From NCBI GenBank assembly GCA_035532755.1, contig DATKQI010000318.1:1-7150 (forward strand): DNA of 7,150 nucleotides. Direction: 5' to 3'. Position 1 is the first letter of the stretch, and each line of letters opens with the position of its first letter. The position numbers were made by a program, and so were the translations under genes. The notes below the pieces were generated by a model, which did not search any database, was not told the origin of the DNA, and saw only the letters and a list, made by a program, of their open reading frames with translations. This document shows positions 1 through 6,132 of the stretch, piece by piece. The DNA is from DATKQI01 sp035532755. Its GTDB lineage: Bacteria > Pseudomonadota > Alphaproteobacteria > Acetobacterales > Acetobacteraceae.

Positions 1-532
1 TCGCGGGGCGCTGCCGGTCTTCGGCATCCGGGCCGAGGGCGTGCATGTCAACGGGCTGGTGCATCGGCCGGATGGGCCGCATCTGTGGATCGCCCGCCGC
101 GCCGCCGACAAGCCGCTCGATCCCGGCAAGCTCGACCACATTGTCGCCGGCGGCGTCCCGGCCGGCCTCACGCCCGCCGAAACGCTGGTGAAGGAAGCGG
201 CCGAGGAAGCCGCGATCCCGCCGGCGCTGGCCGAAAAAGCGGTGCCGGTCGGCCGGCTCGCCTATGCGATGGAGCGGCCGGAAGGTCTGCGGCGGGATGT
301 GCTGCACCTGTACGACCTGCTCCTGCCGGACGGCTTCACCCCGAGGCCGGCGGATGGGGAGGTGGAGGCGTTCGAGCTGTGGCCCGTCGCCCGGGTGCTG
401 GAGACGGTGCGGGCGGGTGATGCGTTCAAGTTCAACGTCAACCTCGTGCTGATCGACCTTTTCCTCCGTCTTGGTCTGGTGGGGCCGCCCGAGCGGGAGG
501 CCCTGCGCGCCGGGCTGGATGCGTCGGAATGA
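1..532 (+). CDS. Nudix hydrolase with DUF4743-type N-terminal region, 5'-truncated by window edge
   Basis: The reading frame is open from base 2 to the TGA at 530-532, giving 176 visible residues. The true start lies outside the window; the GTG at 41 is internal, because the upstream codons (RGALPVFGIRAEG) already match this family. The segment FGIRAEGVHVNGLV followed by LWIARRAADKPLDPGKLDH is typical of the Nudix proteins that carry a DUF4743 region and resemble the Nudix half of fungal Tnr3. The Nudix box starts at GGVPAGLTPAE and ends in KEAAEEAAI. The catalytic glutamates of the REUXEE core are present, but R is K, the first conserved E is L and the final G is A. The tail (DGEVEAFELWPV, then DAFKFNVNLVLIDLFLRLG) also fits the family. 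Members are predicted to hydrolyse nucleoside- or thiamin-diphosphate-like compounds in the cytoplasm; the substrate here is unknown. It converges with the ABC ATPase gene and is probably unrelated to it. Confidence 0.9.
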   Translation, partial: RGALPVFGIRAEGVHVNGLVHRPDGPHLWIARRAADKPLDPGKLDHIVAGGVPAGLTPAETLVKEAAEEAAIPPALAEKAVPVGRLAYAMERPEGLRRDVLHLYDLLLPDGFTPRPADGEVEAFELWPVARVLETVRAGDAFKFNVNLVLIDLFLRLGLVGPPEREALRAGLDASE

Positions 533-534
533 AA

Positions 535-572
535 CATTACAAAAAATCTTGTATTCAGAAAAAATTGTAATG
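535..572. terminator. AT-rich inverted repeat between convergent genes; possible transcription end
   Basis: CATTACAA at 535-542 is the exact reverse complement of TTGTAATG at 565-572, separated by 22 nt that include A-runs at 541-546 and 559-564. It lies between the Nudix stop (532) and the ATPase stop (575), in a window where AT-rich stretches are very rare. On the minus strand the A-runs become T-runs. The stem is AT-rich and the loop long, so it is not a textbook intrinsic terminator. A role in ending transcription from either side is inferred from position. Confidence 0.4.
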
Positions 573-574
573 GA

Positions 575-1318
575 TCAGGCGGAGCCGACCATCAGCTTCA
601 CGATCTCATCGTCATCCGTCTGGCCGATCACCCTTTCGCCCGCCTTCTGCCCCCGCCGCAGCACCAGGATGCGGTCGGAGACGGCGAAGATGTCGGCGAG
701 GTTGTGGGAGATGAAAAGCACCGCCTTGCCGCGCGCCTTCAGGCCGCGGATCAGGGCGACCACCTTGCGCTGCTCGGGCACGCCGAGGGCGGCGGTGGGT
801 TCGTCCATGATCAGCACCTCCGCGTTCCAGTGGATCGCCCGGCCGATTGCCACCGCCTGCCGCTGGCCGCCGGAGAGCGCGCGCACCGGCGTATCCATGC
901 GTTCGATCGCGATATCGAGCGTTTCCACCACGCGGCGCGCCTCGGCCCACATGCGCGGCCGGTCGAGCGCGGGGAACAGGCCGAGCAGCTTGCGCATCGG
1001 TTCCCGCCCCAGGAACACGTTGGCGCCGACGTCGAGGTTGTCGGCCAGCGCGAGGTCCTGGTAGATCGTCTCGATCCCGGCATCGCGGGCGGCGCGGGGG
1101 TTGGCGAAGGCCACGGGCTGGCCGCGGAAGCGGATTTCCCCCTCGTTCGGCTGATGCACGCCCGAGATCGACTTGATCAGCGTGGATTTGCCGGCGCCGT
1201 TGTCCCCGGCCAGGGCCAGGACCTCCCCGGGATACAGATCGAAGCTCACACCCTCCAGCGCGTGCACGCCGCCGAAGCGCTTGGAGAGATTGCGCACCGA
1301 CAAAACGGGTTCATTCAT
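575..1318 (-). CDS. Sugar ABC transporter ATP-binding protein (single-domain, FrcA/ribose type)
   Basis: This 247-residue cytoplasmic ATPase would power the permease encoded just upstream. Every ABC motif is visible: Walker A GDNGAGKST (38-46), Q-loop glutamine 87, signature LSGGQ (148-152), Walker B VLIMDE (168-173), a D-loop region reading AALGVPE and the switch histidine 205. The AALG wording and the EIVKLMVGSA end are typical of the carbohydrate CUT2 ATPases. Those of the RbsA/XylG/LsrA type carry two ABC domains in about 500 residues. This protein has one, like rhizobial FrcA, so it should work as a homodimer. Its ATG (1318-1316) lies inside the end of the permease gene (ATGAATGA, 8-nt overlap), which implies translational coupling. 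It is the last gene of the operon. The sugar cannot be told from the ATPase. Confidence 0.95.
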   Translation of the reverse strand: MNEPVLSVRNLSKRFGGVHALEGVSFDLYPGEVLALAGDNGAGKSTLIKSISGVHQPNEGEIRFRGQPVAFANPRAARDAGIETIYQDLALADNLDVGANVFLGREPMRKLLGLFPALDRPRMWAEARRVVETLDIAIERMDTPVRALSGGQRQAVAIGRAIHWNAEVLIMDEPTAALGVPEQRKVVALIRGLKARGKAVLFISHNLADIFAVSDRILVLRRGQKAGERVIGQTDDDEIVKLMVGSA

Positions 1319-2357
1319 CGCTGCGCACCCCCGAGGTGAGCTGGATCCGGCTCTGATCGACCAGCACCGAGATGACGATGACGATGCCGACCGCGATGAA
1401 CTGCCAGAACGGTTCCACGTTCACGAACACGAGCCCGTACTGGATGACGGCGATGATCAGCGCGCCGATCAGCGTGCCGATGATGGTGCCGGAGCCGCCG
1501 AACAGGCTCGCCCCGCCGATGACCACGGCGGCGATGGAATCGAGCAGCAGCGGCTCCCCGGCCTGGGCGGCGCCGGCGGAGAAGCGGCCGGTATAGATGA
1601 TGCCGGAGACGCCGGCGCACAGCGCGGCCAGGGTGTAGAGCAGCAGCGTGTGCCGGCCGACGTTGATGCCGGCGCGCAGCGCGGCCTGGCGGTTGCCGCC
1701 GATCGCGTAGGTGTACTGCCCGAACCGGGTCTGGCTGAGCAGGTAGTGCAGGAAGGCGACCACCGCGAGCGTGACGAGCACCGGGGCGGGCACGCCCAGC
1801 ACCTCCCCGGTGCCGAGCCAGACCAGTGCCGCGTTGTTGACCGGCACGGTGGTGCCGCCCGCGGCGAGGAACCCCGCGCCGCGGGCGACCCCGTACATGC
1901 CCAGCGTGCCGATGAAGGCCGGCACGCGCAGCCGGGAGATCACGACGCCGTTGACCAGCCCCGGCAGCGCGGCTGCTGCCATGGCCGCCGCCGCGCCGAA
2001 GGCGAAGGCCGCGAGCGGCCCGACCGATGGCTCGACCAGCCGCGTTGCCTGCGCCATCACCACCGCGGCGAGGCCCATGATGAAGCCGACCGACAGATCG
2101 ATGCCGCCGGCGATGATGACAAACGTCTCCCCGATCGCGAGCAGCAGCGGGGCCACGGTGAAGACCGCGATGCTCTGCGCGTTGAAGGCGTTGAACAGGA
2201 ACGAGCTGCCATAGACGATCCGCGCCCAGCCCTCGAAGAAGGCGAGCAGCAGGAACAGGAACAGCCAGGCCCAGATGCTGGCCAGCGTGGCCAGCACCTG
2301 GCGCCCTTTCGACTTCGGCGCCTCCGGGGCGTGCACGGCGAGGTCGTGCGCAGGCAT
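1311..2357 (-). CDS. Sugar ABC transporter permease (RbsC/FrcC type, BPD_transp_2)
   Basis: The protein has 348 residues and a hydrophobic character throughout, apart from a charged N-terminal tail of about 25 residues. It forms the inner-membrane channel of the importer, probably as a homodimer because only one permease gene is present. Family landmarks are GGIDLSVG (84-91), the cytoplasmic coupling segment GGNRQAALRAGINV (220-233), which corresponds to GGNEAA..GINV in RbsC, and the glycine-rich AAVVIGGASLFGGSG (276-290) before a hydrophobic C-terminal region. Length is in the usual range for ribose-type permeases. A GTG directly before the ATG (2360-2358) is an alternative start adding one residue. 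Neither has a clear Shine-Dalgarno sequence, and the binding-protein stop is only 10 nt upstream, so translation is probably coupled to that gene. The stop overlaps the start of the ATPase gene. Confidence 0.95.
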   Translation of the reverse strand: MPAHDLAVHAPEAPKSKGRQVLATLASIWAWLFLFLLLAFFEGWARIVYGSSFLFNAFNAQSIAVFTVAPLLLAIGETFVIIAGGIDLSVGFIMGLAAVVMAQATRLVEPSVGPLAAFAFGAAAAMAAAALPGLVNGVVISRLRVPAFIGTLGMYGVARGAGFLAAGGTTVPVNNAALVWLGTGEVLGVPAPVLVTLAVVAFLHYLLSQTRFGQYTYAIGGNRQAALRAGINVGRHTLLLYTLAALCAGVSGIIYTGRFSAGAAQAGEPLLLDSIAAVVIGGASLFGGSGTIIGTLIGALIIAVIQYGLVFVNVEPFWQFIAVGIVIVISVLVDQSRIQLTSGVRSDE

Positions 2358-2367
2358 CACGGACGGA

Positions 2368-3363
2368 TCAGTTCGAATAGACGAACTTGCTCACCGCCGG
2401 ATCGTTCACGTTCTGCTTCGTGAGCACGGTGAAGCCGGTGCCGATGCGGGTGGGGATGCTCATCCCGGTGAGATGGGCGTAGGCCGCCACCACGCCGAAA
2501 TAGCCGATCTCCGCCGGGTGCTGGGCGATCGCGATGGTGACGAGGCCGGATTTGATGTCCCCCACGATCGAGGGCGGCGCATCGAACGCCACGACCTTGA
2601 TCTTGCCGAGCTTGCCGACCGCCTTCACCCCGGTGGCCGAACCCAGGGCGGAGAACAGGTTGGCGCCGAACACGCCGGCGAGATCGGGGTTGCGGGCCAG
2701 CACCGCCTGCAACTGGGAGGCAGCGGTGTTCGCATCGTCGTTGTTGAACTGGGTGGTGAGCACGGTGATGTTGGGGAAGTGCTTCTTCATCTCCATCTTG
2801 AAGCCCTGTTCCCGCTGGTCGGTCGTCGAGATGCCGGGCTTTACGTTGCTGACGTAGACCTTGCCCTTGTCGCCGATGGCCGCGGCCAGCGCGCGGGCGG
2901 CGATCTCACCACCCAGCACATTGTCCGAAGCGATGTAGGACAGCGGGAAATCGGCGGGGCCGGTGCCGGTCTGGTAGGTGCCGGTGCCGATGTAGGTATC
3001 GACCGTGATCACCGGGATGCCGGCATCCACCGCCTTCTTCAGCGGCTGGATGAGCTGCGTGGTGTCCGTGGGCGCGATCAGGATGGCATCGGGGTGGCGG
3101 CCGATCACCGCATCCAGCACCGGCACCTGCTGCACCGGGTTGAATTCCGGCGCGCCTTGCCACACCAGATGCACGCCGAGCGCCTTCGCCGCAGCCTCCG
3201 CGCCGCGGTGCATGGTGATGTAGAACGGATCGGTGGTGAGGCCGGGGATGAGTGCGATGGTGATGGTTTTCTCCTCGGCGGGCCGGGCGGCGGGCAGGGC
3301 GGCGGCCAGGGCCAGGAAGGCGCCGGCGGCAAGGCCCGGCAGGCGGCGGAACGGTCGGATCAT
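2368..3363 (-). CDS. Periplasmic sugar-binding protein of ABC transporter (ribose-type, Peripla_BP_4)
   Basis: This 331-residue protein would capture the substrate in the periplasm and hand it to the permease. The N-terminus (MIRPFRRLPGLAAG, then LALAAALPAARPA) is a classic Sec signal peptide with an Arg-rich start, a hydrophobic core and Ala-rich cleavage sites around residues 26-29. The mature part begins with ITIALIPGLTTDPFY and continues with GVHLVWQGAPEFNP, VLDAVIGRHPDAILIAPTD (82-100) and DAGIPVITVDT (113-123), the typical pattern of the ribose/galactose-type family. SYIASDNVLGGEIAARALA (142-160) and VVAFDAPP (257-264) are the usual interlobe segments. The frame is open further upstream, but the ATG at 3363 is chosen because AGGAGG lies 9 nt before it and a signal peptide follows at once. 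It has the strongest RBS inside the operon, fitting the excess of binding protein over membrane parts in such systems. Ligand unknown. Confidence 0.95.
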   Translation of the reverse strand: MIRPFRRLPGLAAGAFLALAAALPAARPAEEKTITIALIPGLTTDPFYITMHRGAEAAAKALGVHLVWQGAPEFNPVQQVPVLDAVIGRHPDAILIAPTDTTQLIQPLKKAVDAGIPVITVDTYIGTGTYQTGTGPADFPLSYIASDNVLGGEIAARALAAAIGDKGKVYVSNVKPGISTTDQREQGFKMEMKKHFPNITVLTTQFNNDDANTAASQLQAVLARNPDLAGVFGANLFSALGSATGVKAVGKLGKIKVVAFDAPPSIVGDIKSGLVTIAIAQHPAEIGYFGVVAAYAHLTGMSIPTRIGTGFTVLTKQNVNDPAVSKFVYSN

Positions 3364-3372
3364 GGTTGTTTT

Positions 3373-3378
3373 CCTCCT
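3373..3378 (-). promoter_or_regulatory. Strong ribosome binding site of the sugar-binding protein gene
   Basis: Read on the minus strand this is AGGAGG within GAGGAGGAA, 9 nt before the ATG at 3363. It decides that start against the longer open frame beginning at 3501, and it contrasts with the poor RBS of the kinase, permease and ATPase genes. Confidence 0.8.
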
Positions 3379-3410
3379 CGATTTTCTTGTGTGCGGCACG
3401 GCGAGATGCG

Positions 3411-4976
3411 TCAGGTAGGCTCCGGTTCCAGTGCCGGCAGGGAACGCCGGGCCAGACCGTCCAGTGCGGCATGCAGCGGGCGCAGCGTGGCGTGCAGGCA
3501 ACGATAGACGGTTTCGTAGAGATCATCATACGCGGCCCGCAGCGCCGGGTCCGGCGGGATCGTCTGGCCCGGGGCGGTGGTGGCGGCGAGCGCGTGTTCC
3601 ATGTCGGGGTAGACCCCGGCGGCGATCCCGCCGAGCAGGGCGGCGCCGAGCGCGGTGCCCTCGGCCGCCGGCATGCGGGTGAGCGGGCGGCCGAGCACGG
3701 CGGCCTTGATCCGCAGGAACAGATCGTTGCGGCTGCCGCCGCCGATCACCCGGATGGCGTGCGGCGGACCGAGCCCGGGCAGGGATTCCATGCCTTCCAG
3801 GACGAGACGGGATTCGAAAGCGAGGCCCTCCAGCACCGCGCGGTACAGGGCGGCGCGTTCGGTGTCGGCCGAGAGGCCGATGAAGGCGCCGCGCGCCGCC
3901 GGATCGGGCTCCGGCGCGGTGGACAGGCGCAGGTGCGGCAGGAAGCACACGCCGCGGCTGCCGGGTGGCAGGCCGGCGGCTTCCTCGATCAGCTCAGTGT
4001 GGGGGGCGCCATCGGCGCAGGTGCGGCGGAACCATTCGACCGCGGCACCCGAAGTGGGCAGCGCGCCGAGGATGTAATGAAGATCGAGGCCGGGCGCGAC
4101 CCGCACCAGCCCCTGCCAGTAGCCCCGCGTGCCGGCGGCGGGGGCGAGGATGGGGCGGTCCAGCGTGCGGAACAGCGCCTCGGCCGTGCCCAGGCTGTCC
4201 AGCACGATATCCGGTTCAGTGACGCCCGAGGCCAGCGCGCCGCAGACGTGATCGTGCGCGCCGACGCCGACGATGGCGGTGGGCGGCAGGCCGGTCTGTT
4301 CCGCGGCGCGCGGCGTGACCGGGCCGAGTGCCGTGCCGGAGGGGCGCAGCGGGACGGGCAGGGTGGGCGGGATGCCGCAGCGTTCCAGCAGGGCGGTGTT
4401 CCACGCCTTACCTTGCAGATCGAGCGCGAGGGTGCGGGAGGCGAGGCTGCAATCCGTCGCCGCCACGCCGGAGAGGCGGAAGGCGATCCAGTCCGCCACG
4501 TTCAGCCAGCGCGCGGCGCGGCGCATGGCCGGGGCCCAATGGCGCTGCATCCATAGGAGCTTGCACAGGCCGAGCGTGGGATCGAGCCGCAGGCCACTGG
4601 TGGCGAACAGTGCGGCCCCGCCCATGCGGCGATCGAGGTCTTCCATCTGCGGCCGGGTGCGTTCGTCGTACCAGGCGATGGCGGGGGCGACCGGATTGCC
4701 CGATTCATCGAGCAGCACCGCGCTTTCGCCGAAGCTGGCTGCCGCCACGCCGCGGATCGCGGATGGATCGGGCAGGCCGGCGGTGAGTTGGCGCAGCACC
4801 GCGGCGGCGGTTTGCCACAGCGCCTCCGGATCGTGCTCGGCCAAGCCGGGGTGGGGGGATTGGACCGGCGTGGGCTCGGCGGCTTCGCGCAGCGCCTGGC
4901 CGGCGCTGTTGAGCAGCACCGCGCGGATGCGCGAGGTGCCGAGATCGATCCCGACGAGCAGGGGGCCGGCCGGCAT
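3411..4976 (-). CDS. FGGY-family carbohydrate kinase
   Basis: This 521-residue cytoplasmic kinase has the two-domain actin-like fold of xylulose, fuculose and glycerol kinases. It should phosphorylate the imported sugar, or its ketose form, with ATP. The N-terminal phosphate loop is GIDLGTSRIRAVL (9-21). A substrate-contacting stretch AIAWYDERT (99-107) follows. The catalytic base is predicted to be Asp242 in VGVGAHDHVCGALASG (236-251). The second domain has SLGTAEALF (261-269) and the family C-terminal signature RVIGGGSRNDLFLRIKAAVL (409-428), followed by EGTALGAALLG for nucleotide binding. Length is normal for the family. The ATG at 4976 is only 9 nt after the aldolase stop, without a clear Shine-Dalgarno sequence, so coupling to the aldolase is likely. 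Which sugar it acts on is not readable. Its place beside a class I aldolase suggests a ketose made into a 1-phosphate ester (inference), with LsrK-like chemistry on AI-2 a less likely option. Confidence 0.93.
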   Translation of the reverse strand: MPAGPLLVGIDLGTSRIRAVLLNSAGQALREAAEPTPVQSPHPGLAEHDPEALWQTAAAVLRQLTAGLPDPSAIRGVAAASFGESAVLLDESGNPVAPAIAWYDERTRPQMEDLDRRMGGAALFATSGLRLDPTLGLCKLLWMQRHWAPAMRRAARWLNVADWIAFRLSGVAATDCSLASRTLALDLQGKAWNTALLERCGIPPTLPVPLRPSGTALGPVTPRAAEQTGLPPTAIVGVGAHDHVCGALASGVTEPDIVLDSLGTAEALFRTLDRPILAPAAGTRGYWQGLVRVAPGLDLHYILGALPTSGAAVEWFRRTCADGAPHTELIEEAAGLPPGSRGVCFLPHLRLSTAPEPDPAARGAFIGLSADTERAALYRAVLEGLAFESRLVLEGMESLPGLGPPHAIRVIGGGSRNDLFLRIKAAVLGRPLTRMPAAEGTALGAALLGGIAAGVYPDMEHALAATTAPGQTIPPDPALRAAYDDLYETVYRCLHATLRPLHAALDGLARRSLPALEPEPT

Positions 4977-4985
4977 CGCCGCGGC

Positions 4986-5771
4986 TCAGGCGGCGCGCCG
5001 GCCCATCGCGTCCTCCACCGTCGCGCCGTCGTGGATGATGGCGCGCAGGGCGGCCACCACGCCGCCGGGATCCGGGTTCTGCCAGATGTTGCGGCCGAAC
5101 ACGACGCCCTTGCCGCCGCCGGCGATGGAGCCGTGGACGACGCGCAGCGCGGCCTCCAGCGTGTCCATCTTCGCTCCGCCCGCGATCATGCAGGGAGCGG
5201 GGCAGCGCGCGGTGACGGTGCGGAAGCTTTGCGCGCTGCCGGTGTAGTAGGTCTTCACGATATCCGCGCCGAGTTCGAAGGCGATGCGGGCGGCGGAGGC
5301 CATCGCATCCGCGGCCATCGGATCGGGGATGCGTTCCACCCCCAGGCAGGGCAGCGCCTCGACCATCACCGGCAGCCCATCCGTGGCGCAATCGCCCACC
5401 ACGCGGGCGACGGTTTCGTAGGTGCGCATTTCCACCGGCCCGCCCATGAAGCCCATCACGCACACGCCATCCACGCCGAGGCGCCGGGCATCCTCCACTG
5501 TATGCAGCAGGCTCCATTCGCTGTAGCGCAGCCAATCCTCCCGGTAGGTGCTGGGACCGCCATCGAGCCGGAGATAGGTGGGGATGCGGCCGATCAGCCG
5601 GCTTCCGCAGTGCTTGATGACGCCATAGGAGGTCATGATGGCATCGGCCCCGGCGGCGATCACCCGATCCAGCACCGCGCCGGGATCATCGAGCCCGGGT
5701 ACGGCGCCCATGGTGCGGGCGTGGTCCATGGCGATGACGATCGCCTTTTCGGGCAGCTTCATCCTGGACAT
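4986..5771 (-). CDS. Class I aldolase of the DhnA/LsrF family (DeoC/LacD fold)
   Basis: This 261-residue TIM-barrel enzyme would cleave (or thiolyse) the phosphorylated sugar made by the kinase gene downstream. Visible landmarks are IVIAMDHARTMG (11-22) with Asp16, the Schiff-base lysine 173 in GADIVKTYYTG (168-178), the phosphate-binding IAGGAKMDT (196-204) and the second phosphate loop AGGGKGVVFGRNIWQ (217-231). The second half is strongly reminiscent of LsrF, the AI-2 phosphate thiolase (IIKTYY, VIAGGKK, GVDMGRNIFQ). Archaeal-type class I fructose-bisphosphate aldolases share the same layout, so the reaction is not settled. The ATG at 5771 is chosen because GAGGAG lies 6 nt upstream and the family homology begins at once; the frame upstream to 5843 has a proline-rich, non-homologous translation. 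It is the first gene of the operon, so the promoter should lie beyond 5771. Confidence 0.92.
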   Translation of the reverse strand: MSRMKLPEKAIVIAMDHARTMGAVPGLDDPGAVLDRVIAAGADAIMTSYGVIKHCGSRLIGRIPTYLRLDGGPSTYREDWLRYSEWSLLHTVEDARRLGVDGVCVMGFMGGPVEMRTYETVARVVGDCATDGLPVMVEALPCLGVERIPDPMAADAMASAARIAFELGADIVKTYYTGSAQSFRTVTARCPAPCMIAGGAKMDTLEAALRVVHGSIAGGGKGVVFGRNIWQNPDPGGVVAALRAIIHDGATVEDAMGRRAA

Positions 5772-5777
5772 CGCGTT

Positions 5778-5783
5778 CTCCTC
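5778..5783 (-). promoter_or_regulatory. Ribosome binding site of the aldolase gene
   Basis: GAGGAG on the minus strand, 6 nt before the ATG at 5771. It supports that start over the second Met three codons further in (5762), for which the spacing would be 15 nt. Confidence 0.75.
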
Positions 5784-5787
5784 GGGT

Positions 5788-5806
5788 CCCCGGGTTGTTT
5801 CCGGGG
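5788..5806 (-). promoter_or_regulatory. Small GC-rich hairpin in the operon leader, just before the aldolase RBS
   Basis: CCCCGG at 5788-5793 and CCGGGG at 5801-5806 are exact reverse complements with a 7-nt spacer. In the minus-strand transcript this gives a 6-bp all-GC stem ending 4 nt before the GAGGAG. It could limit ribosome access, protect the 5' end, or be part of an operator half-site pair. The symmetry is directly seen; any function is inference, and GC-rich DNA produces such short stems by chance. Confidence 0.4.
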
Positions 5807-5829
5807 TTGAAGAAATGTGGGCCGGTTGC

Positions 5830-5880
5830 GGGTGGGTTGGCAAGGGGGCGGGTGGGGGACTTGGGAAATTGCCGGGAGGG
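5830..5880 (+). repeat. G-run tract with G-quadruplex-forming pattern on the plus strand
   Basis: Runs of three or more G occur at 5830-5832, 5834-5836, 5844-5848, 5850-5852, 5854-5858, 5863-5865, 5874-5876 and 5878-5880. The first six are separated by loops of 1, 7, 1, 1 and 4 nt, which satisfies the usual G3+N1-7 rule. In the direction of the sugar operon the RNA would be C-rich and G-poor. The plus strand would be the template. Whether it folds or acts as a regulatory or Rho-loading site is unknown. Confidence 0.5.
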
Positions 5881-6029
5881 TTGTGCTTTGTCCAGGCGCC
5901 AGCATTGGAACGAAGGTGCCTATCGGGTCCGGTGGGCTGTGCTCGTGCATGACGTGCCTCAACACGATCGCTTCACGGCGGGCACCAGCAATACGCGGCT
6001 CGGTCATGGCCCTGATGAGTTGTTTCACA

Positions 6030-6035
6030 TATAAT
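6030..6035 (+). promoter_or_regulatory. Candidate -10 box (TATAAT) for the YihY/BrkB gene
   Basis: This is an exact TATAAT, standing about 105 nt before the ATG at 6141. No good -35 hexamer is seen at 16-19 nt spacing (for example TGGCCC at 17), and there is no extended -10 TG. It is a weak candidate, supported mainly by the rarity of such a string in this GC-rich window. Confidence 0.3.
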
Positions 6036-6127
6036 GCTGCCATTGCCGCGCCCGCTGTGCTTGGGCCGATTTATCAGGACCCGGCATCTGGTTATCCGGC
6101 TATTGGGATTATCTGCGGACTTAAGCC

Positions 6128-6132
6128 AGGGA
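6128..6132 (+). promoter_or_regulatory. Ribosome binding site deciding the YihY/BrkB start
   Basis: AGGGA, 8 nt before the ATG at 6141. The frame is open upstream as far as 5817, but none of the earlier ATGs (for example 6006) opens onto sequence that looks like the family. Confidence 0.6.

Noticed and set aside
1173..2423. Long plus-strand open frame (416 codons) opposite the permease and ATPase
   Set aside because: Its translation is rich in Asp, Arg, His, Gln and Gly with no family resemblance, as expected for the antisense of a GC-rich gene; the minus strand encodes an unmistakable permease and ATPase.
3364..3501. Longer binding-protein start at 3501
   Set aside because: It would put 46 non-homologous residues in front of a clear signal peptide and overlap the kinase gene; the ATG at 3363 has AGGAGG at good spacing.
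3366..4556. Long plus-strand open frame (396 codons) opposite the kinase
   Set aside because: Low-complexity Arg/Gly/Ala-rich translation and full overlap with a clear FGGY kinase; an antisense shadow.
575..5771. Assignment of the operon as a true lsr (AI-2) operon with gene names
   Set aside because: Only the enzyme classes agree. A two-domain LsrA, the second permease LsrD, LsrG and LsrR are not seen, and the binding protein lacks obvious LsrB wording.
4788..5810. Plus-strand open frame (340 codons) opposite aldolase and kinase
   Set aside because: His/Gly/Ala-rich antisense shadow without recognisable domains; the aldolase reads with catalytic Lys and phosphate loops on the other strand.
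5759..6043. Minus-strand open frame reaching through the divergent intergenic region into the aldolase start
   Set aside because: Proline-rich, no homology recognised, runs through the G-run tract and has no convincing RBS; probably chance.
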